From a virus: 49,014 nucleotides of DNA. The position numbers and the translations under genes are program-made. The stretch is from positions 1 to 49,014 of IMG/VR virus record IMGVR_UViG_3300044675_007121. One strand, given 5' to 3'. Below the pieces are notes generated by a model. The model was not told the origin of the DNA, made no database searches, and saw only the letters and a program-made list of their open reading frames with translations. Shown in pieces: positions 39,259 through 47,395 of this stretch (the stretch's first letter is position 1; every line of letters begins with the position of its first letter).

Positions 39259-40188
39259 TCACTCCTTCACGTACTTAGCGTATTCCTCAAGCGGAACACC
39301 AAGTTTTTTGGCGATAGCAACCTGACTAGGTGTCAGTTTTACCGTGCGGCGTGCATTCGATACCCCGGAAGATCGGGTCGCAGGTGCCACAGCCTGCACG
39401 TTTCGCTGTGGTCTGTTTTGTGTAGCAGTCGATTCCTGTTGAAACTTGTGTGGAAAAGTGTCGCGGATTCGACGATCCAATTCATGGTAATACTCGTCAG
39501 AACTCGCGTCAAACCCTTCATTCTGAATCAACTGCTTATGAATGCCCCATGCAGCATGGGTCATTGCCGTATCACGGCCATACCAGGAGTTCTTTTCCGC
39601 CCATTCTTCAACGCGAGGATCAACCCTGCGCTGAACGGGCTGCGTGATCGGCTGTGCTGCCTGTGCCGGCTGCTGCGTCTCAAGCTGCTGCTGATACGCT
39701 TCACGCTGCGCGCTTTGCGCCTGCACGCTAACCTGCTCATTGGTCAACAACGCCAGCCGGTGCATGGCTTCAGTCTCAGTGTCCAGGTCCCCTTCTTCAC
39801 GGGCCTTGCGGATGATCTGCTTGAGAGCAACTGTCTGAGTCTCAATACGCCCTTTTGCTTCCGTCACACGCTGCTGATCGGTCGCCAGAAACTGCTGCTC
39901 TAGCTGCTGGGCGCGAGCCTGCACGCTCTTCGCGTAGTCCAGTGCAGCCTGTTCCCGTCGCTGCGTCTCACGCAGACGGGCCGTCAGCTTGTCGATGCGC
40001 TTTCGGACGTTTTCGCTGTACTCGTCCACTTCACTGCGGTTATCTGCAGCACCTTGATCACGTGATTCGGTAGCAGTGGGCTCACTCTGCTGTTCAAGAA
40101 CCTCTGCCTTTCCGTCTTCCCCAATTGCGACTTCTGCTGGGCTCTCGTCTTCACCAATCTTAAATTCCGCTTCCTGGTTCTCTTGCAT
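39259..40188 (-). CDS. Scaffolding protein
   Basis: A 309-residue acidic and glutamine-rich protein. The N-terminal third is disordered and acidic. Residues about 55-175 form a long coiled coil (YSENVRKRIDKLTARLRETQRREQAALDY...). The rest is Q/A-rich and ends with a short basic domain (ARRTVKLTPSQVAIAKKLGVPLEEYAKYV). That helix-turn-helix-like C-terminus is where scaffolds bind the capsid protein. Position between portal and capsid genes agrees. It would guide shell assembly and then leave. Confidence 0.8.
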   Translation of the reverse strand: MQENQEAEFKIGEDESPAEVAIGEDGKAEVLEQQSEPTATESRDQGAADNRSEVDEYSENVRKRIDKLTARLRETQRREQAALDYAKSVQARAQQLEQQFLATDQQRVTEAKGRIETQTVALKQIIRKAREEGDLDTETEAMHRLALLTNEQVSVQAQSAQREAYQQQLETQQPAQAAQPITQPVQRRVDPRVEEWAEKNSWYGRDTAMTHAAWGIHKQLIQNEGFDASSDEYYHELDRRIRDTFPHKFQQESTATQNRPQRNVQAVAPATRSSGVSNARRTVKLTPSQVAIAKKLGVPLEEYAKYVKE

Positions 40189-40202
40189 GTTCTGTGCTCC
40201 GC

Positions 40203-40685
40203 TTACATGTGCAAAATATCTTCTGGGTTATTAACGACGCCCAATACCTCATCGTCGTTAATCAGCCGTATCTCCCCGCCATCAATGGGAATACGCGCAC
40301 CTGCGTAGCGACCAAAGATGATCCAATCGCCTTCCTTGCACCACGCACCTGTCGGGAACTTGATCTCGTCAGCGTAGGCAAGGTCCCCTACTTTGAGGAC
40401 GTATCCACAGACGGTGGCAAGCTGCGTCTTACGCTGAGTTTCCTCTGCCAAAACGATCCCGCCCTTGGTCTTCTCTGCGCCTCGATACGGGAGAATCGCG
40501 ATCCTCCAGCCCGTAGGCTTAGGAATCACGTCAACCACAGATTGACTAAGCTTGGCCGGATCGAATCCGCCTTCCGTGTATGCGTCTTCCAGGACAGGCC
40601 GTCGATTGGCGGCTTCTTCAGCCCACTTGCGCTCTAACGGGGTCATTTCTGCTGTTTCCACTACAGGCTCCTTGGGGTTATTCAT
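40203..40685 (-). CDS. GroES-like co-chaperonin
   Basis: A 160-residue protein whose C-terminal 105 residues follow the cpn10 fold: PKPTGWRIAILPYRGAEKTKGGIVLAEET, then VCGYVLKVGDLAY, WCKEGDWIIFGRYAGARIPI and EIRLINDDEVLGV. The mobile loop region (about 70-85) is present. It probably replaces or modifies host GroES so that GroEL folds the phage capsid protein, as T4 gp31 does. The N-terminal 50 residues are an acidic extension. ATG 40685 overlaps the end of the previous gene. No GroEL gene is seen. Confidence 0.82.
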   Translation of the reverse strand: MNNPKEPVVETAEMTPLERKWAEEAANRRPVLEDAYTEGGFDPAKLSQSVVDVIPKPTGWRIAILPYRGAEKTKGGIVLAEETQRKTQLATVCGYVLKVGDLAYADEIKFPTGAWCKEGDWIIFGRYAGARIPIDGGEIRLINDDEVLGVVNNPEDILHM

Positions 40686-40878
40686 CTTCGTCAAATTCCT
40701 CAGACAGGTTCTTCAATAGCTCCCTGACTGACTCCTCTGCTATGGACAAGCCCTCAAGTCTTCCCATCATGAAGCGATAACGCTCCATGTCAGAAATGCC
40801 CCCACTCAGCACGATATCTTGCGAGTGTTGGCGATGCTTTCTAATTTCTTTAAGCACTTTTTCTGCAAACTCTAGCAT
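40678..40878 (-). CDS. Small conserved helical protein
   Basis: A 66-residue, highly charged protein (MLEFAEKVLKEIRKHRQHSQDIVLSGGISDMERYRFMMGRLEGL...). The GGISDMERYRFMMGRLEGL phrase is, from memory, common in small phage proteins near the portal. The acidic C-terminus (LSEEFDEDE) overlaps the GroES-like gene start. Function unknown. Confidence 0.6.
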   Translation of the reverse strand: MLEFAEKVLKEIRKHRQHSQDIVLSGGISDMERYRFMMGRLEGLSIAEESVRELLKNLSEEFDEDE

Positions 40879-40896
40879 GGTCTATTCCATGAGAAG

Positions 40897-40918
40897 CAGT
40901 CGATTAACGCATCGACTG
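40897..40918 (-). promoter_or_regulatory. Intergenic hairpin
   Basis: CAGTCGAT and ATCGACTG form a perfect 8-bp stem with a 6-base loop in the 56-base gap upstream of the gene at 40878. It has no U-tract. It may modulate the relative expression of portal-side and head-side genes, for instance as an RNA processing site. Confidence 0.45.
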
Positions 40919-40934
40919 AGGGCGTGAATACTAG

Positions 40935-41186
40935 TTAGTATAACTTTACCGAACGATTTCCGTCTTTCTTCTTAACAACCTTAGCCGGACCACGGACCGC
41001 GCCCCCAGAAGCCTTCTTCTGTGTTTTGCCTGCCTTGGCATACGCGATGGCCGCCGCTTGCTTTACCGCAGCAGCCTTAGTCTTCGGGCGACTTGTACCA
41101 AGCTTTCCTGTTTCTTTGAATGAACGAACCATCTCCCCGATGTTCGATCCAATAGTCTTCTGACTAGAACCACGCTTAAGCGGCAT
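40935..41186 (-). CDS. Small very basic protein after the portal gene
   Basis: An 83-residue lysine-rich protein from ATG 41186 (MPLKRGSSQKTIGSNIGEMVRSFKETGKLGTS...). It overlaps the portal stop and follows AGGAG. An in-frame ATG at 41249 is rejected because it lies deeper in the portal gene. The C-terminus is alanine/lysine-rich (KTKAAAVKQAAAIAYAKAGK). From memory, similar basic proteins follow portals in related phages. It may contact DNA during packaging. Function unproven. Confidence 0.65.
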   Translation of the reverse strand: MPLKRGSSQKTIGSNIGEMVRSFKETGKLGTSRPKTKAAAVKQAAAIAYAKAGKTQKKASGGAVRGPAKVVKKKDGNRSVKLY

Positions 41187-43509
41187 TTTGTGCTCCTGGG
41201 CCTCTAGGTTGGGTTTTCGCAGCCTGAATCGCGAGCCGTTGTTGTTCAAACATGCCCCGCTGCTGCATTTTCTGCTGCTCCAAAGCCAACTTCTGCATTG
41301 CTACAGCGTTGTCAGCTTGATCAGCCTGTGCATTTTGCTGCAATTCTTGTTGCTTAAGCGCAACAATAGGGTCTTCGCCTGGACCACCCATAAGCTGATC
41401 CTGCATGTCGCGCACATCCTTCATGTACTGCGCGATCCGCATGGCGACCATGCCTTCTTTCTGGATTGCCGAGACCATTCGGTCTGGATCAGTGCCATAT
41501 GCCTTGAACAGATCGGCTTCCACGTCCTCTTCCGCCTTGATCCGGATGTGCTCAAGAATGTGGGCCTGCAGCATCGTTGCTGCTACAGGATTGGCCTGCA
41601 AGATGGGAGACATGCCCATCATAAGGTGCGTGGCGATATGCGCGTCGTGCTGTTGTCCCGCAAACGCCTTCAACTGCATGTTGTTCAAGACACTGGCGTT
41701 CTCGGACGCCGGATCACGCGGCATTTGGTTGTTTTGGGGCAACAAAATCCCGTCGATGTCCCGCACATTGAGCGATGCGTACACCCTGTAATACGCCTCA
41801 TACATGTTGTGCATGGTTGGCGCGCCTTGCGCAAGCTGCAACTGCATCTGCGCAAGTTGAACGCGTTGTGCCGAACTGAAAATGTTAGGGTCCGCCACAG
41901 GCAAGACGGACACAGCGTCGCTAAAGTCCAAACGCTTGACCTTGCGGCTCGCCCCAGGCACGTTGTACGGATACTCGTCCGGTAAAAACGTGCCAAACCC
42001 CTCAAACAGCAGCTTGAACTCCAGGCTTTGCGCGTAATGCATCCGTTTATGGATGCTAGACATGACCATTGAGCCCCGTTCCAGCAGCGCAAGCGTCGTT
42101 CCGACCTGCGCGTACTGGTTTCCGTCCCCAACCTGCATATCCGCGGTACTAGACAGCCGTTTTCCAGAGTCCACCAGGAAGCCAAGCAGCGTAAACAGCA
42201 CCTGACTGGGCTCTTTGTAGGGCAAAGGCATGAGCGAAGCCGAAAGTTCCGCGCCTCCCGCGTCAATGTCCCGCCATTCACCCGGCTCAATTGGCGCAGA
42301 ATCGTTCGCGATCCGCGCTCCTTTAGCCTTGAACCCCGCTGGAAGGTTCGAGAGCGTTCCAGCGTCAATCAACTGCCTTAACGCACTGGTCGCACCCTTG
42401 GACAAACTTCCAATCAGATGTACAAAACCCAATCCGTATGCGCCTGGACCCTCAATCAGCACATAATGGACAAAATAGTTCTTCCGAAGCTTGCGTTTGT
42501 CGCCTTCGCGCCAGTTTCGACGTACTCCGACCACCTTTAGTGAATCTTCCGACAACGTCACGACGTATGGAAGCTTGATTCCCGTAGGATTTCCGTCCGA
42601 ATCAACGTCCTCAAACCCAGGAATGTCCAGGTCAATCAACATTTCCAGCAAAAACACCTCTCCGCTAATGCCGGAAGCGTGCGTTCCCACTGTTTTGTCC
42701 ACCGCAGCCTGAATTTGGCTCGGTGTATCCACCATTCCCTGCTCTGATTCGCTCAGTTCCAGGTACTCCCCAGCTATCACGCGCTTTCTGAACTCGTTTA
42801 AGTCCATCGCGATACGATGCGTGATCCGCGGGCACTGGCTCAAGACGCTCGAACCCTTGTACGGGATGAAAACGTCGTCCGCCAGACACAACTTGGACAC
42901 CATTCGGCCAAGGTTGTAGTCGTAGTAAACCTTCTTGAAGGCCGAGCCGCCGTATCCGGCGTAGAAAAGTAGCTGATCAAACTCCGGTGTGTACTCCTCC
43001 ATGACCGAAGTGATCTGGTAGTTCATGAAGTCCTGCACGCGCGATGCCTGCTGACACTTCTCCACCGTCTCTTTGCCTACCACCTGCGTTCGGACAGGGC
43101 CTCCAGCCGGCAACAACTCCTTGAACGCCTGCGACTGGAACTGCACAATCGCCTCTGTGAGCATCGGATGCGCCACACCAGAAGCACCCTTAAAGGGCTT
43201 CGAGCGCTCTTCAAGCTTCAAGCCCAACAGATCAAGGCCCTTGGAGTACATCGACTCCCAGTCCGACCTGGACGCCTTATCCGCCTCGAACAACTCGGAC
43301 ACGTCTAACGCAATCCGACTCAATTCCTCAGGCTCAATGACTTCAGCCAAGTTAGCGTAGAAGTCCACTTCCTTATCGGAGTCTTCCCCTATCTCAATCG
43401 TAGCCCCACCGTCATCGTCAATGACCACTTCCACGTCCATTTCTGGCTCAGGAAGCCCTACGACCACCTCCATGACAGGGGCTTGGTTGAGTGCTTTATC
43501 AATTGGCAT
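41176..43509 (-). CDS. Portal protein, P22 type
   Basis: A 777-residue protein forming the dodecameric ring through which DNA enters and leaves the head. Typical features are an acidic N-terminus and then RSDWESMYSKGLDLLGLKLEERSKPFKGASGVAHPML, FDQLLFYAGYGGSAFKKVYYD, a GLGFVHLIGSLSKGATSALRQLIDAGTLSNLPAGFKAKG block and a helical, glutamine-rich C-terminal barrel (about 690-770). Length and pattern match the large P22-like portals. It lies two genes after TerL and before the co-chaperonin and scaffold genes. Start follows AAGGA. Confidence 0.9.
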   Translation of the reverse strand: MPIDKALNQAPVMEVVVGLPEPEMDVEVVIDDDGGATIEIGEDSDKEVDFYANLAEVIEPEELSRIALDVSELFEADKASRSDWESMYSKGLDLLGLKLEERSKPFKGASGVAHPMLTEAIVQFQSQAFKELLPAGGPVRTQVVGKETVEKCQQASRVQDFMNYQITSVMEEYTPEFDQLLFYAGYGGSAFKKVYYDYNLGRMVSKLCLADDVFIPYKGSSVLSQCPRITHRIAMDLNEFRKRVIAGEYLELSESEQGMVDTPSQIQAAVDKTVGTHASGISGEVFLLEMLIDLDIPGFEDVDSDGNPTGIKLPYVVTLSEDSLKVVGVRRNWREGDKRKLRKNYFVHYVLIEGPGAYGLGFVHLIGSLSKGATSALRQLIDAGTLSNLPAGFKAKGARIANDSAPIEPGEWRDIDAGGAELSASLMPLPYKEPSQVLFTLLGFLVDSGKRLSSTADMQVGDGNQYAQVGTTLALLERGSMVMSSIHKRMHYAQSLEFKLLFEGFGTFLPDEYPYNVPGASRKVKRLDFSDAVSVLPVADPNIFSSAQRVQLAQMQLQLAQGAPTMHNMYEAYYRVYASLNVRDIDGILLPQNNQMPRDPASENASVLNNMQLKAFAGQQHDAHIATHLMMGMSPILQANPVAATMLQAHILEHIRIKAEEDVEADLFKAYGTDPDRMVSAIQKEGMVAMRIAQYMKDVRDMQDQLMGGPGEDPIVALKQQELQQNAQADQADNAVAMQKLALEQQKMQQRGMFEQQRLAIQAAKTQPRGPGAQNAA

Positions 43510-43518
43510 GCTGTGTCC

Positions 43519-44742
43519 TTACGCGTTTCGCGCTGCTCCGCCCTTGGCAAAGCGTTTTACCGACAATCTATCCTTGGTCAGCGCAGGCTGCTCCAACGTC
43601 GCCGCGCCAAACGCGTCCTTCTGCAGCCCCTTGGCACTGTCCTGATACGCTTTTTTCTTCAGTTCAAGCTGCTTGGCCAACGCAAGAAGCTCCGCCTTCG
43701 CCGTCCTAGGCTGCTGCTTTTGCTGCTGCATCATCTCCGGGATCGGTGCAAGCTCCATGGTCAAGGTCTTTGGCGCCTGCGCTCCTCCAGCTTCGCGTGT
43801 CCGACGCCTATGCATCGCCACAAGCATGCGCCGCGCTTCGCCGTTCTCGTCCCCATAGCCTTCGCCTTCGCCGTCGCTTTCCTGCTGCATCGACTGAACC
43901 TGCTCCGCCTCAACCTCACCACCCGTCGCGAATCCCGCGACAGGAGCAAAAATGCGATTGCCAAGCCGGTCCGTCATCACCCCAGCATTCTGCACCCCTC
44001 CAAGCATGCCAGGAGACAAATTAGGCTGCTGCGCCAATAGTTGCTGCGCAGTCTGACCCATCGGAGGCTGCGCAGGCATCCCCATAAACGGCAACGCCCC
44101 AGGCTGACGATTCAACGCAAAGAAACTATCCGTAGGCATCGCAGGCATCGCCGCCATGGCCTGCGATGCCGTACCCACAGGACCTACCGCCCCAATCGGG
44201 GCAATACCCTGATACGGTGAATACGACGCCATGGCCTGCGGAACATAACTCTGCACAGGGATGGACTGTCCTTGCGCCACGCTGCGCGCTCCAAGGGCCT
44301 CTAACTGCGCACGGATCGGCGACAACGCCTGATGGCCCATGGCCGTGGCAGCTTGGCCCATGGGCAAAGGTGCGCGCTGCGCGGCTACAGGGATGGACTG
44401 AACAGGGGCAGGGGCAGGGGCAGGAGTCCCAACAGCCTCGGGCCTTGATACGAACGGCACAAACCGCGTAGGAGTCCTCTGCCTCCGGAACAACGTACCC
44501 GTGGCCGTACCAGAACTAGGCCCGACATCCGGTACGTACAGCCCTCCAGGAGGAAGCGTGACCGGAGCTACTGCCTTCGACTTGGCAGAAGGGCTAGGGG
44601 CAGCCGCAACGGCCGGAGTCGGAAGGCGCGAGAATCCCTCGTCATACATGCCTGACGCTATCGTCCTTGGCGGCACATATCCCTGGAAGTCGCTTGACGC
44701 CACATTCCTCGGCGAACCATACCCCTGGAAGTCATCAGCCAT
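43519..44742 (-). CDS. Low-complexity protein between terminase and portal
   Basis: A 407-residue protein with an N-terminal duplicated phrase (DDFQGYGSPRNVASSDFQGYVPPRTIAS). A P/A/Q-rich middle (about 60-245) follows. Then come GFATGGEVEAEQVQSMQQ with an acidic run, a charged helix (EARRMLVAMHRRRTRE) and a C-terminal helix ending RFAKGGAARNA. The FATGG and FAKGG motifs match the [FY]AxGG phrase of the large late proteins. It may be a minor virion component or replace the missing terminase small subunit; neither is shown. Three-base-type spacing to the portal. Confidence 0.6.
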   Translation of the reverse strand: MADDFQGYGSPRNVASSDFQGYVPPRTIASGMYDEGFSRLPTPAVAAAPSPSAKSKAVAPVTLPPGGLYVPDVGPSSGTATGTLFRRQRTPTRFVPFVSRPEAVGTPAPAPAPVQSIPVAAQRAPLPMGQAATAMGHQALSPIRAQLEALGARSVAQGQSIPVQSYVPQAMASYSPYQGIAPIGAVGPVGTASQAMAAMPAMPTDSFFALNRQPGALPFMGMPAQPPMGQTAQQLLAQQPNLSPGMLGGVQNAGVMTDRLGNRIFAPVAGFATGGEVEAEQVQSMQQESDGEGEGYGDENGEARRMLVAMHRRRTREAGGAQAPKTLTMELAPIPEMMQQQKQQPRTAKAELLALAKQLELKKKAYQDSAKGLQKDAFGAATLEQPALTKDRLSVKRFAKGGAARNA

Positions 44743-44791
44743 AACTAATCACCCCGCTTCTCTAGGCTCGCTACCATCCCAAACAACCCCT

Positions 44792-46261
44792 TCAGTAAAA
44801 CTCCGGCACGATACCGTCGTCACTGGCTTCATCATCGTCGTCGGCATCCGTGCCAAGCGTTACAAAGTTCCCTTGCCTGAACCGCATAAGCGCCATGGTG
44901 GTCACGTCCACCAAGTCGTCATTATCCCCGTTCGGGAACGCAGCACACTCCTCCACAAGCTCTTCCGCCCAGTCCGTGTCCGGAGCCCAAACAATCCCCG
45001 ACTCCAAGATCGGCGCTACAGAATGTGCCCTGCTCACCTTATCCTGCCCCGCGCGACGCCCACCCGGTGAATACATTGTCACAGGTATGTTCATACGCCG
45101 CAATTCCTGCTGCAAAGTCGTACCCGTGGCCTTGGCCTCAATCAACATATTGTCCGGCTGCCAATGATCATACTGTTCCTTGGCCACCCGCTTTAACTCA
45201 GGAAAGTCCATCCTCTTGCGAAACACATCCAACAAAATGATGTTCGCCCCAGAATCCTCGTTCGGATAAAACACCCCCCATGTCGCAATGACAGAGAAGT
45301 CCGCCGTCTCCTTCTTCGAGTACGCCGTATCCAAAGTCTGAATAATGTAATTCACCTCAGGAGGATCAGCATACTGCCAAACCCTCCACCACTCCCGCTT
45401 TAAAATCGCCCCCTCATCATTCGTGGGCTGCTGCTGATACATCGCATTCCACTTCTGTACCGACAAGGACGACCGGACAGCCTCTAACTCCTCAATCTTC
45501 CAAAACTCCGGCCACAACGGCTTACCAGACGGCAAAATAGCCGGAAGCTCAATCACCTCCCACTGGTCCGCGTTGCGAGACTTCTGCGCCTTGAGCAACC
45601 GCGCCGTCAAATCCTTCGTACCCCAGCGGGTCATGATCAACACTACAGCCCCTCCAGGCTGCAATCGAGTACGCGGACCACTCTGATACCAATCCCACGC
45701 ATTCTCCAACGCTAAATCGGACTGCGCATCTTGCTCCGAGTGCGGGTCATCAATGATCAACAAATCCGCACCACGGCCCGTGACAGCACCACCAACCCCC
45801 ACCGCAAAATAACTCCCCCCACGGTTCGTGTCCCACCGGCCAGCAGCCTTACTGTCCTGCTTCAACGCCACATCAGGGAACAACTCCTTGTACGAACTCG
45901 AATCCACAAGGTCACGCACCTTCCGACCAAACTTCACCGCTAACTCAGCCGTGTGCGTCGCCTCAATGATCTGGAGCCGCGGACCACGGCCCAAGACATA
46001 CGCAGGGAAAAGATACGAACCAAACTCACTCTTCGTGTGTCGCGGACCAAGGTTAATGATCAACCTCTTCAACGTCCCATTGGCCACCCTGTCAAAAGCA
46101 TCCGCCATCCGCTTGTGATGCTCGCCAAGAATGGCATCCGGCCAGACATACCGCACGAAATCAATGAAGCTGCCACGAGCCTTGTCCTGAGTCTCAAGCT
46201 GCGCGAGCCGATACTCAAGCCTCAAGCGCTCCGCTTCAATGTCGTCAGCATAGTTACTCAT
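44792..46261 (-). CDS. terL: Terminase large subunit
   Basis: A 489-residue packaging motor with ATPase and nuclease domains. ATPase motifs are GPRHTKSE (72-79; P-loop with Thr before the lysine, a variant seen in related phages) and LLIIDDPHSE (Walker B). The coupling motif follows as LIMTRWGTKDL. The nuclease domain has TLDTAYSKKETADFS, LIEAKATGT and NDDLVDVTTMA, giving the conserved acidic residues. It cuts and pumps phage DNA into the head. It is first in the late operon, with a promoter just upstream. No small subunit is recognised. Confidence 0.93.
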   Translation of the reverse strand: MSNYADDIEAERLRLEYRLAQLETQDKARGSFIDFVRYVWPDAILGEHHKRMADAFDRVANGTLKRLIINLGPRHTKSEFGSYLFPAYVLGRGPRLQIIEATHTAELAVKFGRKVRDLVDSSSYKELFPDVALKQDSKAAGRWDTNRGGSYFAVGVGGAVTGRGADLLIIDDPHSEQDAQSDLALENAWDWYQSGPRTRLQPGGAVVLIMTRWGTKDLTARLLKAQKSRNADQWEVIELPAILPSGKPLWPEFWKIEELEAVRSSLSVQKWNAMYQQQPTNDEGAILKREWWRVWQYADPPEVNYIIQTLDTAYSKKETADFSVIATWGVFYPNEDSGANIILLDVFRKRMDFPELKRVAKEQYDHWQPDNMLIEAKATGTTLQQELRRMNIPVTMYSPGGRRAGQDKVSRAHSVAPILESGIVWAPDTDWAEELVEECAAFPNGDNDDLVDVTTMALMRFRQGNFVTLGTDADDDDEASDDGIVPEFY

Positions 46262-46297
46262 TCGTTGTGGACGATACGATGAAAAGTGTTTTGGATT

Positions 46298-46333
46298 GTA
46301 TAAAAATTATACGCGTTTGTGTTTATATGTTAA
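46298..46333 (-). promoter_or_regulatory. Late promoter TTAACA-N16-TATAAT with dyad operator
   Basis: On the minus strand TTAACA (46333-46328) and TATAAT (46311-46306) are 16 bases apart, about 40 bases upstream of the terminase start. GTATAA-AAA-TTATAC (46298-46312) is a perfect inverted repeat over the -10 box, a likely operator. This is the only good promoter at the head of the 32-kb late operon. Confidence 0.65.
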
Positions 46334-46516
46334 GGGGGTGGGTTTATTGGGGAGTGTTTCACGGCCCACGGACCGCGTGAAATTGAGCCCAAGCCCTCGC
46401 GTCAGGCAAGGCGGCCCGTTTTTTGGGGCCCGGGGGCCGGGGTCCTCGCTCCGGGCGCCTTGGCGCGCGAATCGGTGGCTCGAGCACAGCGGCCCGCGAA
46501 TCAAGCCGCGCGGCCC
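46334..46516. other. GC-rich non-coding block between divergent promoters
   Basis: About 180 bases with no credible gene. It holds TTTCACG (46357-46363) and its complement CGTGAAA (46376-46382) around a 12-base spacer, plus GC tracts such as GGGGCCCGGGGGCC (46425-46438). The location next to TerL makes it a candidate packaging or regulatory site, without proof. Confidence 0.4.
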
Positions 46517-46545
46517 TTGCATTGTGTCGCAGTGTGCGTTATAGT
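46517..46545 (+). promoter_or_regulatory. Promoter TTGCAT-N17-TATAGT
   Basis: TTGCAT (46517-46522) and TATAGT (46540-46545) are 17 bases apart. The predicted start of transcription is near 46552. A hairpin begins about three bases later, and a terminator follows the single gene, giving a compact transcription unit. Confidence 0.65.
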
Positions 46546-46554
46546 GTGGGCATG

Positions 46555-46571
46555 CCTCGCGATTCGCGGGG
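46555..46571 (+). promoter_or_regulatory. Hairpin at the 5' end of the transcript
   Basis: CCTCGCG-ATT-CGCGGGG can form a 7-bp stem (one G-U pair) right at the predicted RNA 5' end. Such terminal stems protect mRNAs from decay. It also argues that the ATG at 46552 is not the start. Confidence 0.45.
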
Positions 46572-46599
46572 CGCTAGAAAGACAGGAAGGAAAGAGAGA

Positions 46600-46848
46600 A
46601 TGGGTGCCCTGCTGAATTTTGACCATGCCGCAAGCCTTGCCCTTTTTCTAACCGAACAGACAGGGAGCTGCACGGGCACGTGGAAAGGAAAATTGCCCGC
46701 CGCTCAGCAGCGCTCGCTGTTTGGAAGGTACCTCGGAAAGGGCACCATCGAGATCGATGGCGCAACCGAGACCCTAGTGCACTGGGTGACGGCTTGCTTT
46801 GGTCGTGACTATGACGTTACCTTCGAACGAAGGTGGGCGGCTCTGTAG
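46600..46848 (+). CDS. Small hypothetical protein in its own transcription unit
   Basis: An 82-residue protein (MGALLNFDHAASLALFLTEQTG...). ATG 46600 follows a purine-rich ribosome site (AGGAAAGAG). The longer frame upstream crosses the promoter and is rejected, though an ATG at 46552 is possible. The gene has its own promoter, 5' hairpin and terminator, typical of an independently inserted accessory ('moron'-like) gene, here divergent to the late operon. No domain recognised. Likely made from the start of infection. Confidence 0.6.
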   Translation: MGALLNFDHAASLALFLTEQTGSCTGTWKGKLPAAQQRSLFGRYLGKGTIEIDGATETLVHWVTACFGRDYDVTFERRWAAL

Positions 46849-46877
46849 CCCCCAGTGACCCCGCACCATGAACCAAG

Positions 46878-46899
46878 CCCCGCGAACCGCGGGGTTTTT
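46878..46899 (+). terminator. Intrinsic terminator
   Basis: CCCCGCG-AAC-CGCGGGG followed by TTTTT, 30 bases after the stop of the small plus-strand gene. A textbook structure. Confidence 0.85.
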
Positions 46900-46984
46900 C
46901 GTTTGTGCATCGCCCCAGTAAAACCAAACCGCGAATCGGGACCCTGGCGCGCGGTACTGGGTGCGCGGATCGATGGGCCACGAA

Positions 46985-47009
46985 CAAAAAACCCCGCAGT
47001 TTGCGGGGT
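46985..47009 (-). terminator. Intrinsic terminator
   Basis: On the minus strand ACCCCGCA-AAC-TGCGGGGT is followed by TTTTT. It ends the transcript of the gene at 47306-47034, converging with the plus-strand terminator about 90 bases away. Confidence 0.8.
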
Positions 47010-47033
47010 CCGGATCGAGTTTCGCGGGGCGCT

Positions 47034-47306
47034 TCACTCGATTTTTTCGCCCGTAGCAGCTGCGACCGCCGCGCGCGCTCGGGCCAAAACCGGCAAGCTT
47101 GCATCCTGTTGATCATCTAGCAGCGCGCGCAGCGCTTCGAGCAATTCAGGCGCTGCGGCGATCAGGCGGGCATTAGCCGCCCCATTCGTGCCGCAGTTTG
47201 CGATCCCCCGGCCCTCAGAGTCTACGACACCGTCAACGAGCATATTCCCCGTGCCGCGCATATCTCGGGCAACGATCCACGGTCCGGGCGTGTGTTTCTT
47301 TATCAT
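47034..47306 (-). CDS. Common phage protein with HTPGPW start
   Basis: A 90-residue protein from ATG 47306 (MIKKHTPGPWIVARDM...), after AAAGGG. It contains ANARLIAAAPELLEALRALL and a helical end. This family is extremely common in phages and prophages, with unknown function. Beta-strand segments after HTPGPW suggest a small sandwich with a helical tail. It has its own promoter (47359-47387) and terminator. Confidence 0.75.
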   Translation of the reverse strand: MIKKHTPGPWIVARDMRGTGNMLVDGVVDSEGRGIANCGTNGAANARLIAAAPELLEALRALLDDQQDASLPVLARARAAVAAATGEKIE

Positions 47307-47358
47307 AAAATCCCTTTCTGTTTTTCTCGATCCGCGGGTATCGCAGACACGTGTGCAC

Positions 47359-47387
47359 ACTGTACCACAGAACGATCCGGGATGCAA
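47359..47387 (-). promoter_or_regulatory. Promoter TTGCAT-N17-TACAGT
   Basis: On the minus strand TTGCAT (47387-47382) and TACAGT (47364-47359) are 17 bases apart, 50 bases before the start of the HTPGPW gene. Same class as the other promoters in this region. Confidence 0.6.
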
Positions 47388-47395
47388 GCGGGGAA

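Noticed and set aside
41188-41985. 265-codon plus-strand ORF opposite the portal gene
   Set aside because: Shadow of the portal C-terminal region; leucine/cysteine/histidine-rich composition with no homologous features.
46423-46599. N-terminal extension of the gene ending at 46848
   Set aside because: It crosses a strong promoter and 5' hairpin and reads as GC-rich low complexity. ATG 46600 has the proper ribosome site.
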